Assembly (NCBI GenBank): GCA_025617745.1
Contig: CM046866.1
Location: 12,841,725 to 12,905,724, forward strand
Length of the DNA stretch: 64,000 bases
Origin: Heliocidaris erythrogramma
Lineage: Eukaryota; Echinodermata; Echinoidea; Camarodonta; Echinometridae
Direction: 5' to 3'
A program made the translations under genes and the position numbers. The notes below the pieces were generated by a model, which worked only from the letters and a program-made list of their open reading frames with translations, had not been told where the DNA came from and did not search any database. Shown here piece by piece: positions 10,641 to 22,137 of the stretch (the stretch's first letter is position 1; each line of letters starts with the position of its first letter).

Positions 10641-12339
10641 CCATGACTGAAATGACATTGAACTTAGCCATGCCAAATATGAAAGAGAAATGACATTTCG
10701 TGAAGAAGATACGACCATAAGTTGATTTTTACAAAATGGCGCCTGGATGACGTCACTATAACCTGATGACCTTGAAAAAATTGAACTTGACCTTATTAGG
10801 ACTGATGACTGACAAAAATTTAAAGATAATTGACTAAGCCAATTTTGAGAAATTGTGATATCAAGCAGGATCGACTATTTGATATTGCAGGATACTTGGG
10901 AGATAAACCCCATAGCTCTAATACAAGACAGGGAATCAAAATTTCCATAGGGTTGTACACAAACTACTGCACACTACTTTCTAATAGACATAACATGCAA
11001 AATAAGGCATTTTATTACATGGTTTGTGATTGTTTATGTTATAATAGTCGAAGAGGATGGTAAAATGAAAGGCAAAAAGAAGCAAAAAAAAATATAAAAA
11101 ATTATGGACCCACCGGGGATCGAACCTGGGTCACCGGAATGGGAGGCAAGCGCTTTGACCAATATACCAAAATATTTCCCACAGAGATAACACGTAAACG
11201 AAAAAAGGGATTCTCAAATCCCATTTTGTAGTAAAAAATTGGGCATGATCCCGACATCTGATCAAAATTTGGAGACCACACTTATGAAAGCTTATAGTCT
11301 CAGCTAAACATATTAAAATCTGGAAGGAAATAGACCAAAAATAACTGAGATACTGCTCAGAGAACAATGTCATGTAGATTCATGATTAAAAAAAAAATCA
11401 TCTTCCATAGACATAACACGCAAGTAAGGAAAATTTTGATATGGCATCTTTGATTGAAAATTTCACTATGATGACGCCATCAAAATGAAAAATCGTGGTG
11501 ACTGGTCTTGTAGAGAATTGTCTCAGCTACAACATATCGAAATCCCGGCGAAAATTGACTAACAATTACGGAGAAAGTCTTGCTTAAAGTTTAAATTTAT
11601 GTCATTTTTGAAAAAATGAAATTTTAAGAACCGACGCTATTTTGATGACGTTGTGATATACATGTACATGTAATTGAGGGTCAAATGACCCATGAAATCG
11701 TATCTATGATTCATCCCCTACCCAAATATGAAAAAAATTGGGGGGTTTATGGACTATTTAAAGAGCTAGAGTTAATTTTGTAGAGGCATGTTTTTGCACG
11801 TTTTTACGTTATTTTCGACATAGACGCGCGCACGGATTTTGAACTTTGACGCGCCCGTACGACCTTATTATTGATCGAAATTGATTCCAAGTTGATGGAA
11901 ATGATCAAGAAAAGTGTCAGGAAGACAAACAATGCAAAAAAACGGCATTTTTAAGTTCTGTACGTGCTGCACGCGCGCATAAGCGTGGAAAATTTTGAAA
12001 TGCTTAAATTGACCTGAACCGTACTCTAATTTGACCAGAAACTGATTTTGAGCATTTCTAAATTTTGATGCGCGTACGTGCGCGTCATGAGGCGCACGTA
12101 AACTTTGATGTAAAGAAATATTATCCAATGAAAAAAAGGCGAGAATATTACATTGCGGACGATCGCAAACGATTTTTTTCTCTCATGTTGAAGCATTACT
12201 GCGTGCAATGGTGATTTGCAATCGGGTTTTCGAGAGACCAGCACTGAGAAAAGATCGTTTGTGACATTTCTATCGCATTTTTTTGCCAAAGAAAATATTT
12301 AAAACGTACGTATAATCACTCCGATTGCAAGTTTTTTTT
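10641..12339. other. Non-coding stretch
   Basis: Apart from the tRNA-like sequence there is no supported gene. Phrases such as gacataacatgcaa (10987), gagataacacgtaa (11184) and gacataacacgcaa (11409) recur, suggesting an old degraded repeat. Several CpG-containing gcgcgc tracts occur at 11825-12090. Confidence 0.4.
11106..11180 (-). other. tRNA-like sequence (SINE head or relic)
   Basis: On the minus strand the stretch reads like a tRNA: a D-arm-like tatattggtcaaagcgc, a centre cttgcctcccattccgg with CCC in the anticodon position, and a B-box caggttcgatccccg. The 5' end does not pair with the 3' ggtgggtcc, so an acceptor stem is not formed and it is unlikely to be a working tRNA-Gly. It is more likely the promoter-bearing part of an old SINE. 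Confidence 0.5.
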
Positions 12340-12632
12340 CATATTCGTGATATAGTCCCCACCATACCCTAACCCTAACCCTAACCCTAATCCTAAACCC
12401 TACCCTAACCCTAATCCTAATCCTAAACCCTAACCCTAACGGTACCCTAAAACCTAACCCTAATCCTAAACCCTAATCCTAAACCCTAACCCTAATCCTA
12501 ATCCTAAACCCTAACCCTAACGGTACCCTAAAACCTAACCCTAATCCTAAACCCTAATCCTAAACCCTAACCCTAATCCTAATCCTAAAAAAACTTAGAT
12601 TTTTTTGAAGCGGGGACTATTTCACGATAATG
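12340..12632. repeat. Telomere-like CCCTAA array inside a 21-bp inverted-repeat frame
   Basis: Positions 12367-12588 are CCCTAA, TCCTAA and CCTAAA variants. They are ordered: an 81-bp block containing the landmark cggtaccctaaaacc occurs at 12441 and again exactly 81 bp later at 12522, and a third copy begins. The array is flanked by catattcgtgatatagtcccc (12340-12360) and ggggactatttcacgataatg (12612-12632), inverted copies at about 19 of 21 bases. It is therefore probably the body of a non-autonomous element rather than a relic chromosome end. Confidence 0.8.
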
Positions 12633-12751
12633 CCATTTTTTTTTATTTTCATGTAAGTATGAGTAGAGCTGGTGATTTTATGTGATGTGGTATTTGTGAT
12701 ATTTTAATCGAACTTTGGTCAAAGCAAAAGTAATGCACAAGGGTGTATGAT

Positions 12752-12850
12752 GGGGGGACCTAAAGCTACGCACTTTGTTTTGTATGTGGAGCGCGTATTC
12801 TCCCATTGACAACGCGTATTAAAAGTGGTGCATAGCTTTAGGACCCCCTG
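12752..12850. mobile_element. 99-bp palindromic MITE-like element
   Basis: The left end ggggggacctaaagctacgc and the right end gcatagctttaggacccccc-type sequence are inverted copies around a short centre (gcgcgtattctcccattg). No target duplication could be fixed. Non-coding. Confidence 0.6.
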
Positions 12851-13710
12851 CCATATAGCTCGTCAGCGATGAGCCAAATATTGTAGCACCATAGGAAAGC
12901 ACATAGCGATGGACCACAACGGGAGTGGCTGGGGCAGACTTCAGTCTATGTAGGAGAGGGATTCCGCGAAGCCAGACGTAGTCTCAGCGGAGCATATCCC
13001 TGAACGAAATAGACTGATTTTTCGGTCTACATGTAGATCTACCCCAAAGTTTTGAGAAGTCAAATGCATGTTACATGTACATACGACATACATGTATTCA
13101 TAATTGTATGTAGAGACAAAACTAAATTTTACCAAAAACTTAACTGAGTTGAACTGTCATTAGACAGTAGGTAACCTTTAATGTGATGAAAATGTAAGAT
13201 TTGGGTATTCACTTGAACCCTGTTGAAAGAGGGTGACATAAGACAATTCCTACCAATAATGACAAGTTTCAAAGAATTTGATTTTGAACAAATACTTTTG
13301 AATAATTGAAATAAAGTAAAAATTCAAAAACTTAAGTCTCGAATTAACCTCAGGTTAAGTTTCTGGAATACCAGAATACAATTGAACCAAGTCCGACCAA
13401 GGAGTTATCACAGCAGCGGTATTTGATAACTCCTTGATTGAGCTGAAATGACTTTTGACTGAAATTTGTTCCACATTATTTGTGATACTCTACAACCCTT
13501 GTGTGCAAGTTTCATGGAAATTTATTATAGTTTTGAAAATGAAATGAGAGCATTTCCAAAATTGTTGACACCACCGTCGGAAAAGCAGTGCCTATGGTTA
13601 TATGCTTGCTAATAATACTGATAATAAATATGTCTCGTTTTTTGCTTACGCAGGCGAGACAATATTATTACCCTTGACTTGTCAAATGTTTATCAACTTT
13701 CAAGGTTCAT

Positions 13711-14125
13711 TCTTTTTTCGGCAAACCCGGAGAATAGGGGCCGGTCTGCGCGTGCTGTATTCATTTGTGTGCAACTGCAAGCATATGTAGCCCAGCGGCG
13801 GCGGCGCGGCGACGATCTTGCACCAGATTCAGCGATGAAACATTTGAGAGTTTGACTCCATTTCTGGCCAAAATCGTTATTATTTTCATCAAACAACTAG
13901 GCCTAGGCCTACAAATCTGAAAGCCAAGAGGACAATATGATATATCACAGCATATATCTGGAAGTTGTTTTGAACTTGATTATAGTTGATTATGATCAGA
14001 TGATGAACTTGTTACATGTGTTCATAATATTTCATGTATTTGGATGTCTCTGCCGATCTCCGCACTGTAAAACATGGCAGGCGCACGCCGACCGGACTCT
14101 ATTCTCCGGGTTTGCCTTTTTTTCA
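13711..14125. mobile_element. Inverted repeat around a 310-bp spacer
   Basis: Left arm 13711-13762 contains ggcaaacccggagaatag then ccggtctgcgcgtgc. Right arm 14075-14125 contains the inverse (gcgcacgccgaccgg, then ctattctccgggtttgcc). The spacer includes a GC-rich ggcggcggcgcggcgac block and no real frame. Probably a MITE or foldback of unknown type. Confidence 0.55.
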
Positions 14126-15364
14126 ATGATTGTATGAATTCAATGAACAAACATTCCTCTACTTTCCACTCGTCTATTCTAGGGCTTTAGACTTAGACCT
14201 CGCCAACGAGGAGAGGCCGAGCCCCAGCCCAACGCCGCAGCGATGCACGGAGGGGGAATTACGAGCGGCGGACATGCAGTGGCGATCTTCGCTATTTTTG
14301 CAAATCTGCGTGCAATTTTCTGTAGTGCTGAACAAATGCAGCCGACGCGTTATCTACTGTATCCTGTATCACGCGCACAACACACGAAAGCACAACTCAA
14401 TTACGTTCAGATAGTAGCAAATATAAATGATTTCAAAACACAAAAAATACGAAATATATGATTAAATTGATCTTTAATACTCATTTCCAATATATTTTTG
14501 GTTTTCTTGCTGAAATTTTTGATATTAAAGACAGATTAGCTTACCAAATTTACAATAATCTCTGGGAAAATATTAGCGCCCGCTCAATTATCCGCTACCA
14601 TAAAAATAAATCTTGATTCTATGGGAAGCTAAATGTAAACTCATGAAAGAAATAGACAAACTTGCCAGTCGGCACAAATTTTCACCTGCTCGCCCTCCCC
14701 TCTGGCGGGTCTGGAATTCTCTGGCTGATCGGGGACACAAGCTAAACAAAAAGGTCTGCCAATTAATCCACATTTTGAAGAATGATAAAAGATAAAATTA
14801 GAGGTCACCGTCAATGGTCAATCGGGGTTGCGTTTTCACTCCAAACTTAATTCTCTTATAGGCCAAAAAAAATAATTCCTATAGTTTCTCGTCCCCTCCA
14901 TGCTCCTTCCTTCTTCTTTTTTCAGCCCGCTTCCTTTTTTAATTTTTATGCTATTTAATATTTTTGCCTTGCAGCAAAATATATAAAAATATGAAAACTT
15001 CAATAAGCAACGAGGTAACAAAAATCATGAATATGATTCAATTTTATCTTTTGAGCCTCTGCATGCTGCATGTTGAATGACTGAAATGATATTAGAAACA
15101 CGATTTATGTTAAAATCGACCTATTTGTGTGTAGGTCGGCCTATATATCACTAATATAAAAGAACATGGAACCCCTTCCTCCTCATTTTCAAAAAATCTA
15201 ACCTATAAACCAATAATCAATGTCTTGACCTTATGCATAAAGCCAGAAATCTAATCAATTCCTTGACCTTATACATAAAGCCAAAAAAAATATAAGATAA
15301 TAGTATAAATGAATAAAAATTTCCGGGAAAAATGATTTCGAAAAAAGTATAAACTTGCTGCTCA
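14126..15364. other. No supported gene
   Basis: A 60-residue plus-strand frame at 14613-14795 has a mixed, protein-like composition (for example FSPARPPLWRVWNSLADRG) but no flanking splice signals, partner exon or recognisable domain; it could be a transposon scrap. The rest is AT-rich and non-coding. Confidence 0.35.
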
Positions 15365-15809
15365 GCCCTGTTGCATAAACCTACAATGTAATACCATTAA
15401 AGGGATACGCCACCGGGCAACCGTGGGGAAAGTCAGGATTGCGTAAGCCCCATTTACTCGTACACAAAGTATGTCCGTTCGTTGGACTACTGGGATTACA
15501 TTTCGAACCGTGCACGAAGCCGACCGAATCTCGCACGAGAGCTCGAGTTCAGGCGGAGCGTGCATGTTGCGCGGCGAACGGCCTGTTCGAAGTTCGCTCC
15601 CGCGAGGCAACGGCATGATCAGGTAACGATCACGGTGCCCTCTTGCGGTATAAAAACGTCCACAATCTGCGGTTGAGTATCCCTTTAACGGTAACCTTGC
15701 CATCAATGGTAACTCCCATGAAAACCTTGATTTTCATTGGCTGTTGAGTGATGATGTTACCAGTGATAGCAGAGTTACCATTAATGGTACGTTTTATGCA
15801 ACGGGGCCC
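15365..15809. mobile_element. Outer MITE ('gttgcataaa' ends) interrupted by a nested element
   Basis: The left end reads gccctgttgcataaacc and the right end is the inverse of gccccgttgcataaaacg. If positions 15401-15688 are ignored, the left arm continues ...accattaacggtaac, matching the right arm's inverted accattaatggtaac. The inner element therefore entered within the outer element's terminal repeat. Confidence 0.7.
15397..15688. mobile_element. Nested TTAA-flanked MITE
   Basis: Borders are TTAAAGGGATAC and GTATCCCTTTAA, a perfect 12-bp inverted terminus including the TTAA. Removing it with one TTAA rejoins the outer element. TTAA target duplication is characteristic of piggyBac transposons, so this is probably a piggyBac-like non-autonomous copy (inference). 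The interior is GC-rich and encodes nothing convincing. Confidence 0.7.
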
Positions 15810-16532
15810 AGATAATTAATCGTTTACTTTTTGCACAGCAGCATCCCCCGCCCCGCCCACCCCCACCCCCTGGATCCGACTTGCAGTCCCTGTTTGTGTC
15901 ATGGGTATTTACATTATCGCTACAATAAAGGGCCTATAATATATGAAGTGCAGTCTAAATGACATTTCAGACCCTTGATACCCACAATGATTTATAAGGG
16001 GATGTGCCCACAACTGTTTCATTTATGTTGAATTATATTTTCCTTTTGAAAAAAAGCGATGAGAACTTGCAGCAATTTTTTATTCATATCCCAAAAAATA
16101 TGGATAGGCCTACTCTTAGTTTCATAAATCTTTCGCCCCGACAAACCCTTCATTCACGAGTAATGAGAGAAAGACAGCAGTTGCGTATCTCATATTTGGG
16201 CCATTTCATATAGTTATGGTCATTCTCCATACAGACTTTCATTCATGAATTGAATTTCGTAAGGGCGAATAAACAAAAACGCGACAAGATGGTAAAAGTT
16301 TACTCTCAATATTCTGCATTTGTGAAATATGGTTTTAGGACCTTTCCGTTTCTGAAGGCCCAAAATGTCAAGATTTCCTCTCCTCCAACCGGCCCACCCT
16401 TCAAGAATTCTTTTGGACGAAATGTTACGTGTTGTAGAGACGCACGCGCATGATTACACACGCAATATTAAGCAACGGTGAGCCCGTTTTCATAATTAAT
16501 GCCCCCTCAAAAAAAGGGATCCATTAATACAC

Positions 16533-16719
16533 CAGGGGCGGATACAGGATTTTCAGAAAGGGGAGGCGCATTTCAGAAAGGGGGGCGCACACTGAGGAAC
16601 CAACCCTCCGTTTGACGAAGCCAAACGGCCATCTAGGAGGTCTGGGGGCATACTTTGTGAGACAAAAGGGGGGGCGCACGCCGCTTGCGCCCCCCCCCCC
16701 CCCTCTGGATCCGCGCCTG
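16533..16719. mobile_element. Small inverted-end repeat with G/C-rich body
   Basis: The left end caggggcggatacagga and the right end tctggatccgcgcctg are inverted copies (consensus caggsgcggatmcag). The body carries two copies of ttcagaaaggggrggcgc and a run of C. Non-coding. Confidence 0.6.
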
Positions 16720-17311
16720 ATTACTCGTCTTTTTCTTTGCAACTTTTGAAAATTTATACCTTTGGTTTGCTTATTTGTTTGTTTATTAAAAGTCGTTACC
16801 ACCAGCTTTCATGATTGTTTGCATGGGCGTTAATCGTTACGTAACTCTATTCATCATGGGGGGGACGACACAATAGCCGTCCCCCCCCCCCCATAATAAA
16901 TTGTTTGTGCCCCAGCTTTAAAAGATTCTTCGCCGCCCTTATACCACATCGTATCCGGGCAACTACCCCCTAGGACAATTACCCCCGGACAACGACCCCC
17001 AGGACTACTACCCCCGGATTCCGAGGTAACTGTCGGAGGGGTAATTCTCGCTACCCCAAATACGCAATTTTGCCAACACGCATGCGCAGTGATGACAATA
17101 TCCCGATTGGGTCGCCAAGTGTTTGTCTTTTTGCATTGAAAATGTACACAGGTATTACAAAAATCCTCGAGTTTGAGTAGAAACCGACATGTTTGAAAAG
17201 ATACCATCATGATTTATTGAGACAATTGGTTGCATTTTCAAAATTTGAGTGGTTTATGTCATGCGATCCAAAAATTAAGCACTTAGCACTCATTTTATTC
17301 ATAAGCCGTAG

Positions 17312-17460
17312 TATTGAATGAATGAATGAATGAATTGAATGAATGAATGAATGAATGAATGAATTGAATGAATGAATGAATGAATGAATGAATGAATGAA
17401 TGAATTGAATGAATGAATGAATGAATGAATGAATTGAATGAATGAATGAATGAATGAATT
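17312..17460. repeat. GAAT tetranucleotide microsatellite
   Basis: About 150 bp of gaatgaatgaat with periodic insertion of an extra t (gaattgaat) roughly every 25-50 bp, suggesting a higher-order repeat. The minus-strand IHSF-repeat frame is an artefact. Confidence 0.9.
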
Positions 17461-17946
17461 TATTTCATAATACTGCAGAAATCTTCCATGAACATTACAA
17501 TTGGTGAGCATACATCGTTCAAAATTTCGAATCTATCATAATCAATAACAATTCCAATGCGTACATATAGTCAAAAGTGAAAAATTTACATTAGTCAATA
17601 GAAAAAAGCAGTATCATGGGAGAACTTAAGGAAAAGCACAGCTTGTTAAAACTAGGTTCCCCAATAACAGAGAGAATTAAGAAATACATGACTATGCAAT
17701 TATGTATACATATATACACATAGCAGTAAAGAAACGAGACAAGACGTGTGTAAAAAGAAAAAAAAACAATACACACACAACATCACTAACACATCAAAAT
17801 AAAATAAGCATACTATGAACTAGTATTTCAATACGGACCGGAAGTGAAGTTGACGAAGATGCGGACCATTTCCATGCATAATATTGCTCTCTACGTCGAA
17901 AATTGCATATTTGAGGTAGCGAGAATTGTCTAGGGGTAGTTGTCCT

Positions 17947-17975
17947 GGGGGGGGGGGGGGGGGGGGGGGGGGGGG
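17947..17975. repeat. Run of 29 consecutive G
   Basis: An uninterrupted G homopolymer directly after ttgtcct in one of the tagttgtcc modules. The exact length may be a sequencing or assembly estimate. Confidence 0.8.
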
Positions 17976-18129
17976 TATCGGGGTAATCGTCATTTTATGT
18001 GTGGGTAATTTTTCCTGGAGGTAATTGTCCTAAGGGTAGTTGTCCTGGGGATTAGTTGTCCGGGGGGGGGGGGGTAATTGTCCTCGGGGCTGGGTAGTTG
18101 TCCAGGGCAGGCGTAGATGTCCGGGGGTA

Positions 18130-18825
18130 ACCTCGCTAGTCATAAGGACCGCTAGTCATAAGGATCAGTGGCTCATAAGGACCGCTAGTCATAACGTGTA
18201 ATTTCCTATACCTGTAGGGTCGCTATTCATAAAGCGAAAAGGGGGTCACTATTCATAAACTCATAAGGAGCATTATTCATAAGGATTGCTATTCATAATA
18301 TGAGAAGAGGGTTGCTATTCATAATCGAAGAAAAGGGTCATTACTCATAAGGGCCGCTATTCATAATAAGTCATAAGGGTCGCTATACATAATACAGATA
18401 CAGGGTCGCTATTCATAATACCGAGTCGGGGTCGTTAATCATAAGGGTTGCTACTCATAATCGAAGAAGAGGGTCGCTATTCATAATCAGAGAAGAGGGT
18501 CGTTATTCATAAAGGTCAATATTCATAAGGGTCGCTATTCATAATCCAAGAAGAGGGTCGCTATTCATAATCACAGAAGAGGGTCGCTATTCATAATCAC
18601 ATAAGAGGGTCGCTATTCATAATCACATAAGAGGGTCGCTATTCATAATCACATAAGAGGGTCGCTATTCATAATCAAAGAAGAGGGTCGCTATTCATAA
18701 TCACATAAGAGGGTCGCTATTCATAATCAAAGAAGAGGGTCGCTATTCATAATCGGAGAAGAGGGTCGCTATTCATAATCGAAGAAGAGGGGCGCTATTC
18801 ATAATCGAAGAAGAGGTTAAGGTTA
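18130..18825 (+). repeat. 26-bp satellite array, orientation 1
   Basis: After irregular units beginning ctcgctagtcataaggacc, the array settles into a 26-bp unit gggtcgctattcataatc + acataaga-type variable tail, repeated head to tail for most of 18540-18825. The variable tail alternates among cacataa, caaagaa, cggagaa and cgaagaa. It ends abruptly at gttaaggttaggattattt. Confidence 0.92.
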
Positions 18826-20019
18826 GGATTATTTGTAAAATATTGTAATATGATTTTCATTGTTCAATGAACACTCAAATATGAAAGAACAAAAATAATA
18901 ATATTGGATGGGAGACACCCCACGGCTGTGTCGAAGCAATATTGGGACGGGCGATGAAACAAACACACCCCTTAAAAACAGGCGAGAGCGAAAAAGCGGA
19001 GGAAGCGGAGGAAGAGAAAGATAAAAGCTACGAAATTTGTGTCAGTTTTCGCGCTTCCCGCGGGGAGGGGGAAGTACTCCCCATCCATGAATCCACCCCT
19101 GATACATACAGTGCAGCATTGCGTCCAATAATTGAAAAGCAGTCCGGGTGTCGAACTAACTTTCCGCCTAAAAGAAGGTGCTACATGTACGAGCCGCTAT
19201 CTTTTTCTTAAATTTGCTATAAAACGTCACAGGTTTCGCGTTTCACGTGGCAAGGGGACAAATTGTAAAGTAGTCTGGGCGTCGAACTATGCCTATACCT
19301 TCCGCCTAAAAAGAACTGTTTGCTACGAGCCTTTATCTTTCTCTCAAATTTGCTACAAAACGTCAGAGGACCCCCCCCCCCCCCCCCTCCACTCTCCATG
19401 CACCCACCCCTGTTACATACAGTGCAATATTGCGACGAGCCATTATCTTTATCTCAGATTGAAAATGAATCTTATAGTCAATGCACATCTTATAAATAAC
19501 TAAACAAATAGATAATCACATATTCGGTAATTGCCATAAAAGCGTAAAGAGTGGTCCTAAACGACGTACATGTACATGTATGCTGCCAATTAACAAAAGA
19601 ACGTGACAAAACAGTAGGCCTACTTTTCCCACTATATATGCGCGTATCGCTTTATAATCAAATTCTCCATCGATAAAGAAGGGCGCACGCGCAATGTGTA
19701 GGAAATTTTACTCTCCTTCTCTTTTCACGAAATATTTGTTTATATGATTCAATTAAGGTTATATTTATTTCCTGTCCTTTTTTGTTAAAAAACAAACCTT
19801 TATTACTCCTTTACCGCTGATTTTTTTGGAGGGAGGGGGGGGGGGGGGGTCGAGAATGCGTTTTGCCCCCACCTTTTGTTGGGGGCGATCGCCCCACCCC
19901 CAACTTCCGGCGCCTATGAACGCATCCTAGATCTCAGTTAGGTTTAAATGACGTCACAGTTTATGGCAGGTTTTTTTCGAAAAACCGCATCCTTCTGGGG
20001 AAAACTAGAAGAGAAATAT
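18826..20019. other. Spacer between satellite and purine tract
   Basis: No gene is supported. Two related blocks at about 19130-19220 and 19265-19350 share gcagtccgggtgtcgaacta / tagtctgggcgtcgaacta, tccgcctaaaa and tacgagccg-ctatctttttc. They form an imperfect tandem duplication of about 130 bp. C and G runs occur at 19371-19388 and 19837-19849. Confidence 0.5.
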
Positions 20020-20710
20020 TACAAAAAATCATACAAAATGCAAACGGAAGAAATAAGAGAAAAATACTGAAAACATAAAAGAAGGAAAGAGAAGAAGATG
20101 CTAGAAAGACAGAATAGAGAAGATGATAAAAGGAAGAAACAAAGAATAAGAGATAGAGGAAAGATCAAAAGAGCAGATGAAAGGAGAACAATGAATAAAT
20201 GCACGGGGTAGGGTACAACAAAAGATGAAAGAGATGAAAGAAGGAAAAAAATAAAGAAAAACAAGGAGAAAAAAAGACAAAATGCTGGAAGGATAAAACA
20301 AAGTATAACATTTATAAGGGAAAGACAGCAAGAGAAGATAAAGAAAGGGAACAAAGAAAACTTTATGGAAAGACAGAAAGAGAAAATCCAAGAATGATCA
20401 AAATACATAAAGAGAAGAACGAAGAAAGATCAAAAACAAAAAAGAGCATAAGAGAAGACAAGAAGAAAAGATAAAGAAAGCTCAAAACAAAGAATAACAT
20501 AAGAAAGGACAGAAAGAGAAGAGAAAGAAGAAATTAGAGGCGAAGGGAAGGGTAGAAGTAAAGATGAAGCGAAAAATAAAGGAAAGATAAAGATAAAATG
20601 ATACTAAAAAAAAGAATAACATAAGAACAGTTAGGGAAAACAAATGCAGAAAGATAAAGCAATATTAAGTTTAGGACAGAAGAAAAGATAAAAGGCTGAT
20701 AATATGAACG
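20020..20710. repeat. Long purine-rich (A/G) tract
   Basis: Almost 700 bp of plus-strand sequence is overwhelmingly A and G, built of loosely repeated blocks such as aagaacgaagaaagatcaaa, gaaagacagaaagagaa and agaataacataag. The hydrophobic minus-strand frames here (Phe/Ser/Leu rich) are its complement and not genes. Confidence 0.85.
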
Positions 20711-20879
20711 AACATAATGAAGATATTATGTCCTGGGGTAGTTGACCTAAGGGGGTAGTTGTCCAGATACGATATATACATATGATTGTATACCCTGCAC
20801 TTCTTTTTCAAGGGGAGAGTTCATAAATGACTGTTTTAGTAGTAGAATTTATATTTTAAATGCTATGAAAGCATGGAAA

Positions 20880-21320
20880 TCAAATTCCCAGGAGGGGGAG
20901 GATGTGTGATATATTCCCCAAATAATTCAGGAGGAGGGGGAGGGAGGGCAGGTTGAACGCGGAGGGACGAGATGTCGTTCGGGAAAGGAGGGGGAGAGGG
21001 AGAGGGAGGTGGGGAAATAAAGAGGCATGACAATATAATACCTCATTATTCCATGATAAATCTACGTAAACAGTATACAAAAAGAAATAAGAGTACAAGC
21101 AAGAGGTCCATGTCTTGCAGAAAACTATACAGAAACAAAGAAACAAGAAGCTGGAAAAGGAAGGAAAGAGGAAGAGAGAGTGAGAGAGAGAGAAATGAGG
21201 AAAAAGAAAAAAAGAAAGAACGAAAAGGGTACATAAATAGACAACCAGCTAGTACTTCCCCTAACTCTAAAATAGGTGTGGCAATGACACATGGGGGGGG
21301 GGGGGGGGTGGGTCCTCTCC
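20880..21320. repeat. Second purine-rich, GGA/GAGA segment
   Basis: Contains gggaaaggagggggagaggg (about 20978), a gagagtgagagagagagaaatg stretch and a run of G near 21293-21308. It separates the composite end at 20774 from the inverted satellite. No gene is supported. Confidence 0.6.
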
Positions 21321-21535
21321 TCCTACGTAGATGTATGGATTAGACATCTTTTTTAAATTATTAAAGCACTGGCAAAGCGCCTTTCAAAGTGTGGGGAGCA
21401 TTGATAAATATAGTTCACTTTTTTAGAAAATAGGGATATATTTGACAAAAACCGGAAATGCATTCTAAAATACAGTACCGTTGGGCCTTGGGATGTCCTT
21501 CATCCATATCCCTTTCTTATTCCATTTAAATGACG

Positions 21536-22137
21536 ACCCTCTTCTTCGATTATGAATAGCGACCCTCTTCTCTGATTATGATTAGCGACCCTCATCTTTG
21601 ATTATGAATAGCGACCCTCTTCTCTGATTATGAATAGCGACCCTCTTCTCTGATTATGAATAGCGACCCTCTTCTCCGATTATGAATAGCGACCCTCTTC
21701 TTTGATCATGAATAGCGACCCTCTTCTCTGATTATGAATAGCGACCCTCTTCTCTGATTATGAATAGCGACCCCCTTCTGTGATTATGAATAGCGACCCT
21801 CTTCTCTGATTATGAATAGCGACCCTCTTCTCTGATTATGAATAGCGACCCTTATGAATATTGACCTTTATGAATAGCGACCTTTATGAATAGCGACCTT
21901 TATGAATAGCGACCCTATTTTCGTATTATGAATAGGGACGCTTATGATTAACGACCCTGATTTGGTATTATGAATAGCGACCCTCTTTCCGTATTATGAA
22001 TAGCGATCCTTATGTCTTATTATGAATGGCGGTCCTTATGAATAATTACCCTTATGAATAGCAACTCTTATGTCTTATTATGAATAGCGGTCCTTATGAA
22101 TATTTTTTTTTTATGAATAGCGGTCCTTATGACTAGC
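21536..22137 (-). repeat. 26-bp satellite array, orientation 2 (inverse of 18130-18825)
   Basis: Unit gaatagcgaccctcttctct + gattat, the reverse complement of the first array's unit, head to tail from 21536 to about 21850, then shorter degenerate units. It finishes cggtccttatgactagcgag, the exact inverse of the first array's opening. The two arrays thus face each other across about 2.7 kb. Confidence 0.92.

Larger units (their letters stand above)
16948..20774. mobile_element. Composite element with inverted 'ATCGTATC-GG-CAACTACCCCCT' ends
   Basis: The left boundary reads atcgtatccgggcaactac followed by cccct. The right boundary (20742-20774) is its inverse: agggggtagttgtccagat, then acgat. 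Inside are, in order: more copies of the tagttgtcc module in inverted orientation (16960-17065 against 17890-18125, which also share the tttgaggtagcgagaatt / aattctcgctaccccaaa pair), a GAAT microsatellite, a 29-G run, a 26-bp satellite, and a purine-rich tract. No transposase-like frame was found, so it appears non-autonomous. Boundaries are inferred from the inverted ends only. Confidence 0.5.

Noticed and set aside
10456..10693. Met/Ile-only frames on both strands
   Set aside because: Translation of the GAT microsatellite.
11106..11180. Functional tRNA-Gly
   Set aside because: The 5' part does not pair with the 3' ggtgggtcc, so no acceptor stem.
12367..12588. True chromosome end or fusion point
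   Set aside because: The array is short, degenerate, ordered in 81-bp units and framed by inverted repeats, with genes continuing on both sides.
17299..17511. IHSF-repeat frame
   Set aside because: Translation of the GAAT microsatellite.
18130..18825. CRISPR-like regular array
   Set aside because: The 26-bp units are head to tail without unique spacers, the genome is eukaryotic, and no cas genes are present; it is a satellite.
20019..20408. 129-codon and 96-codon minus-strand frames, hydrophobic, looking like membrane proteins
   Set aside because: They are the complement of the purine tract; composition is fixed by the repeat, not by coding.
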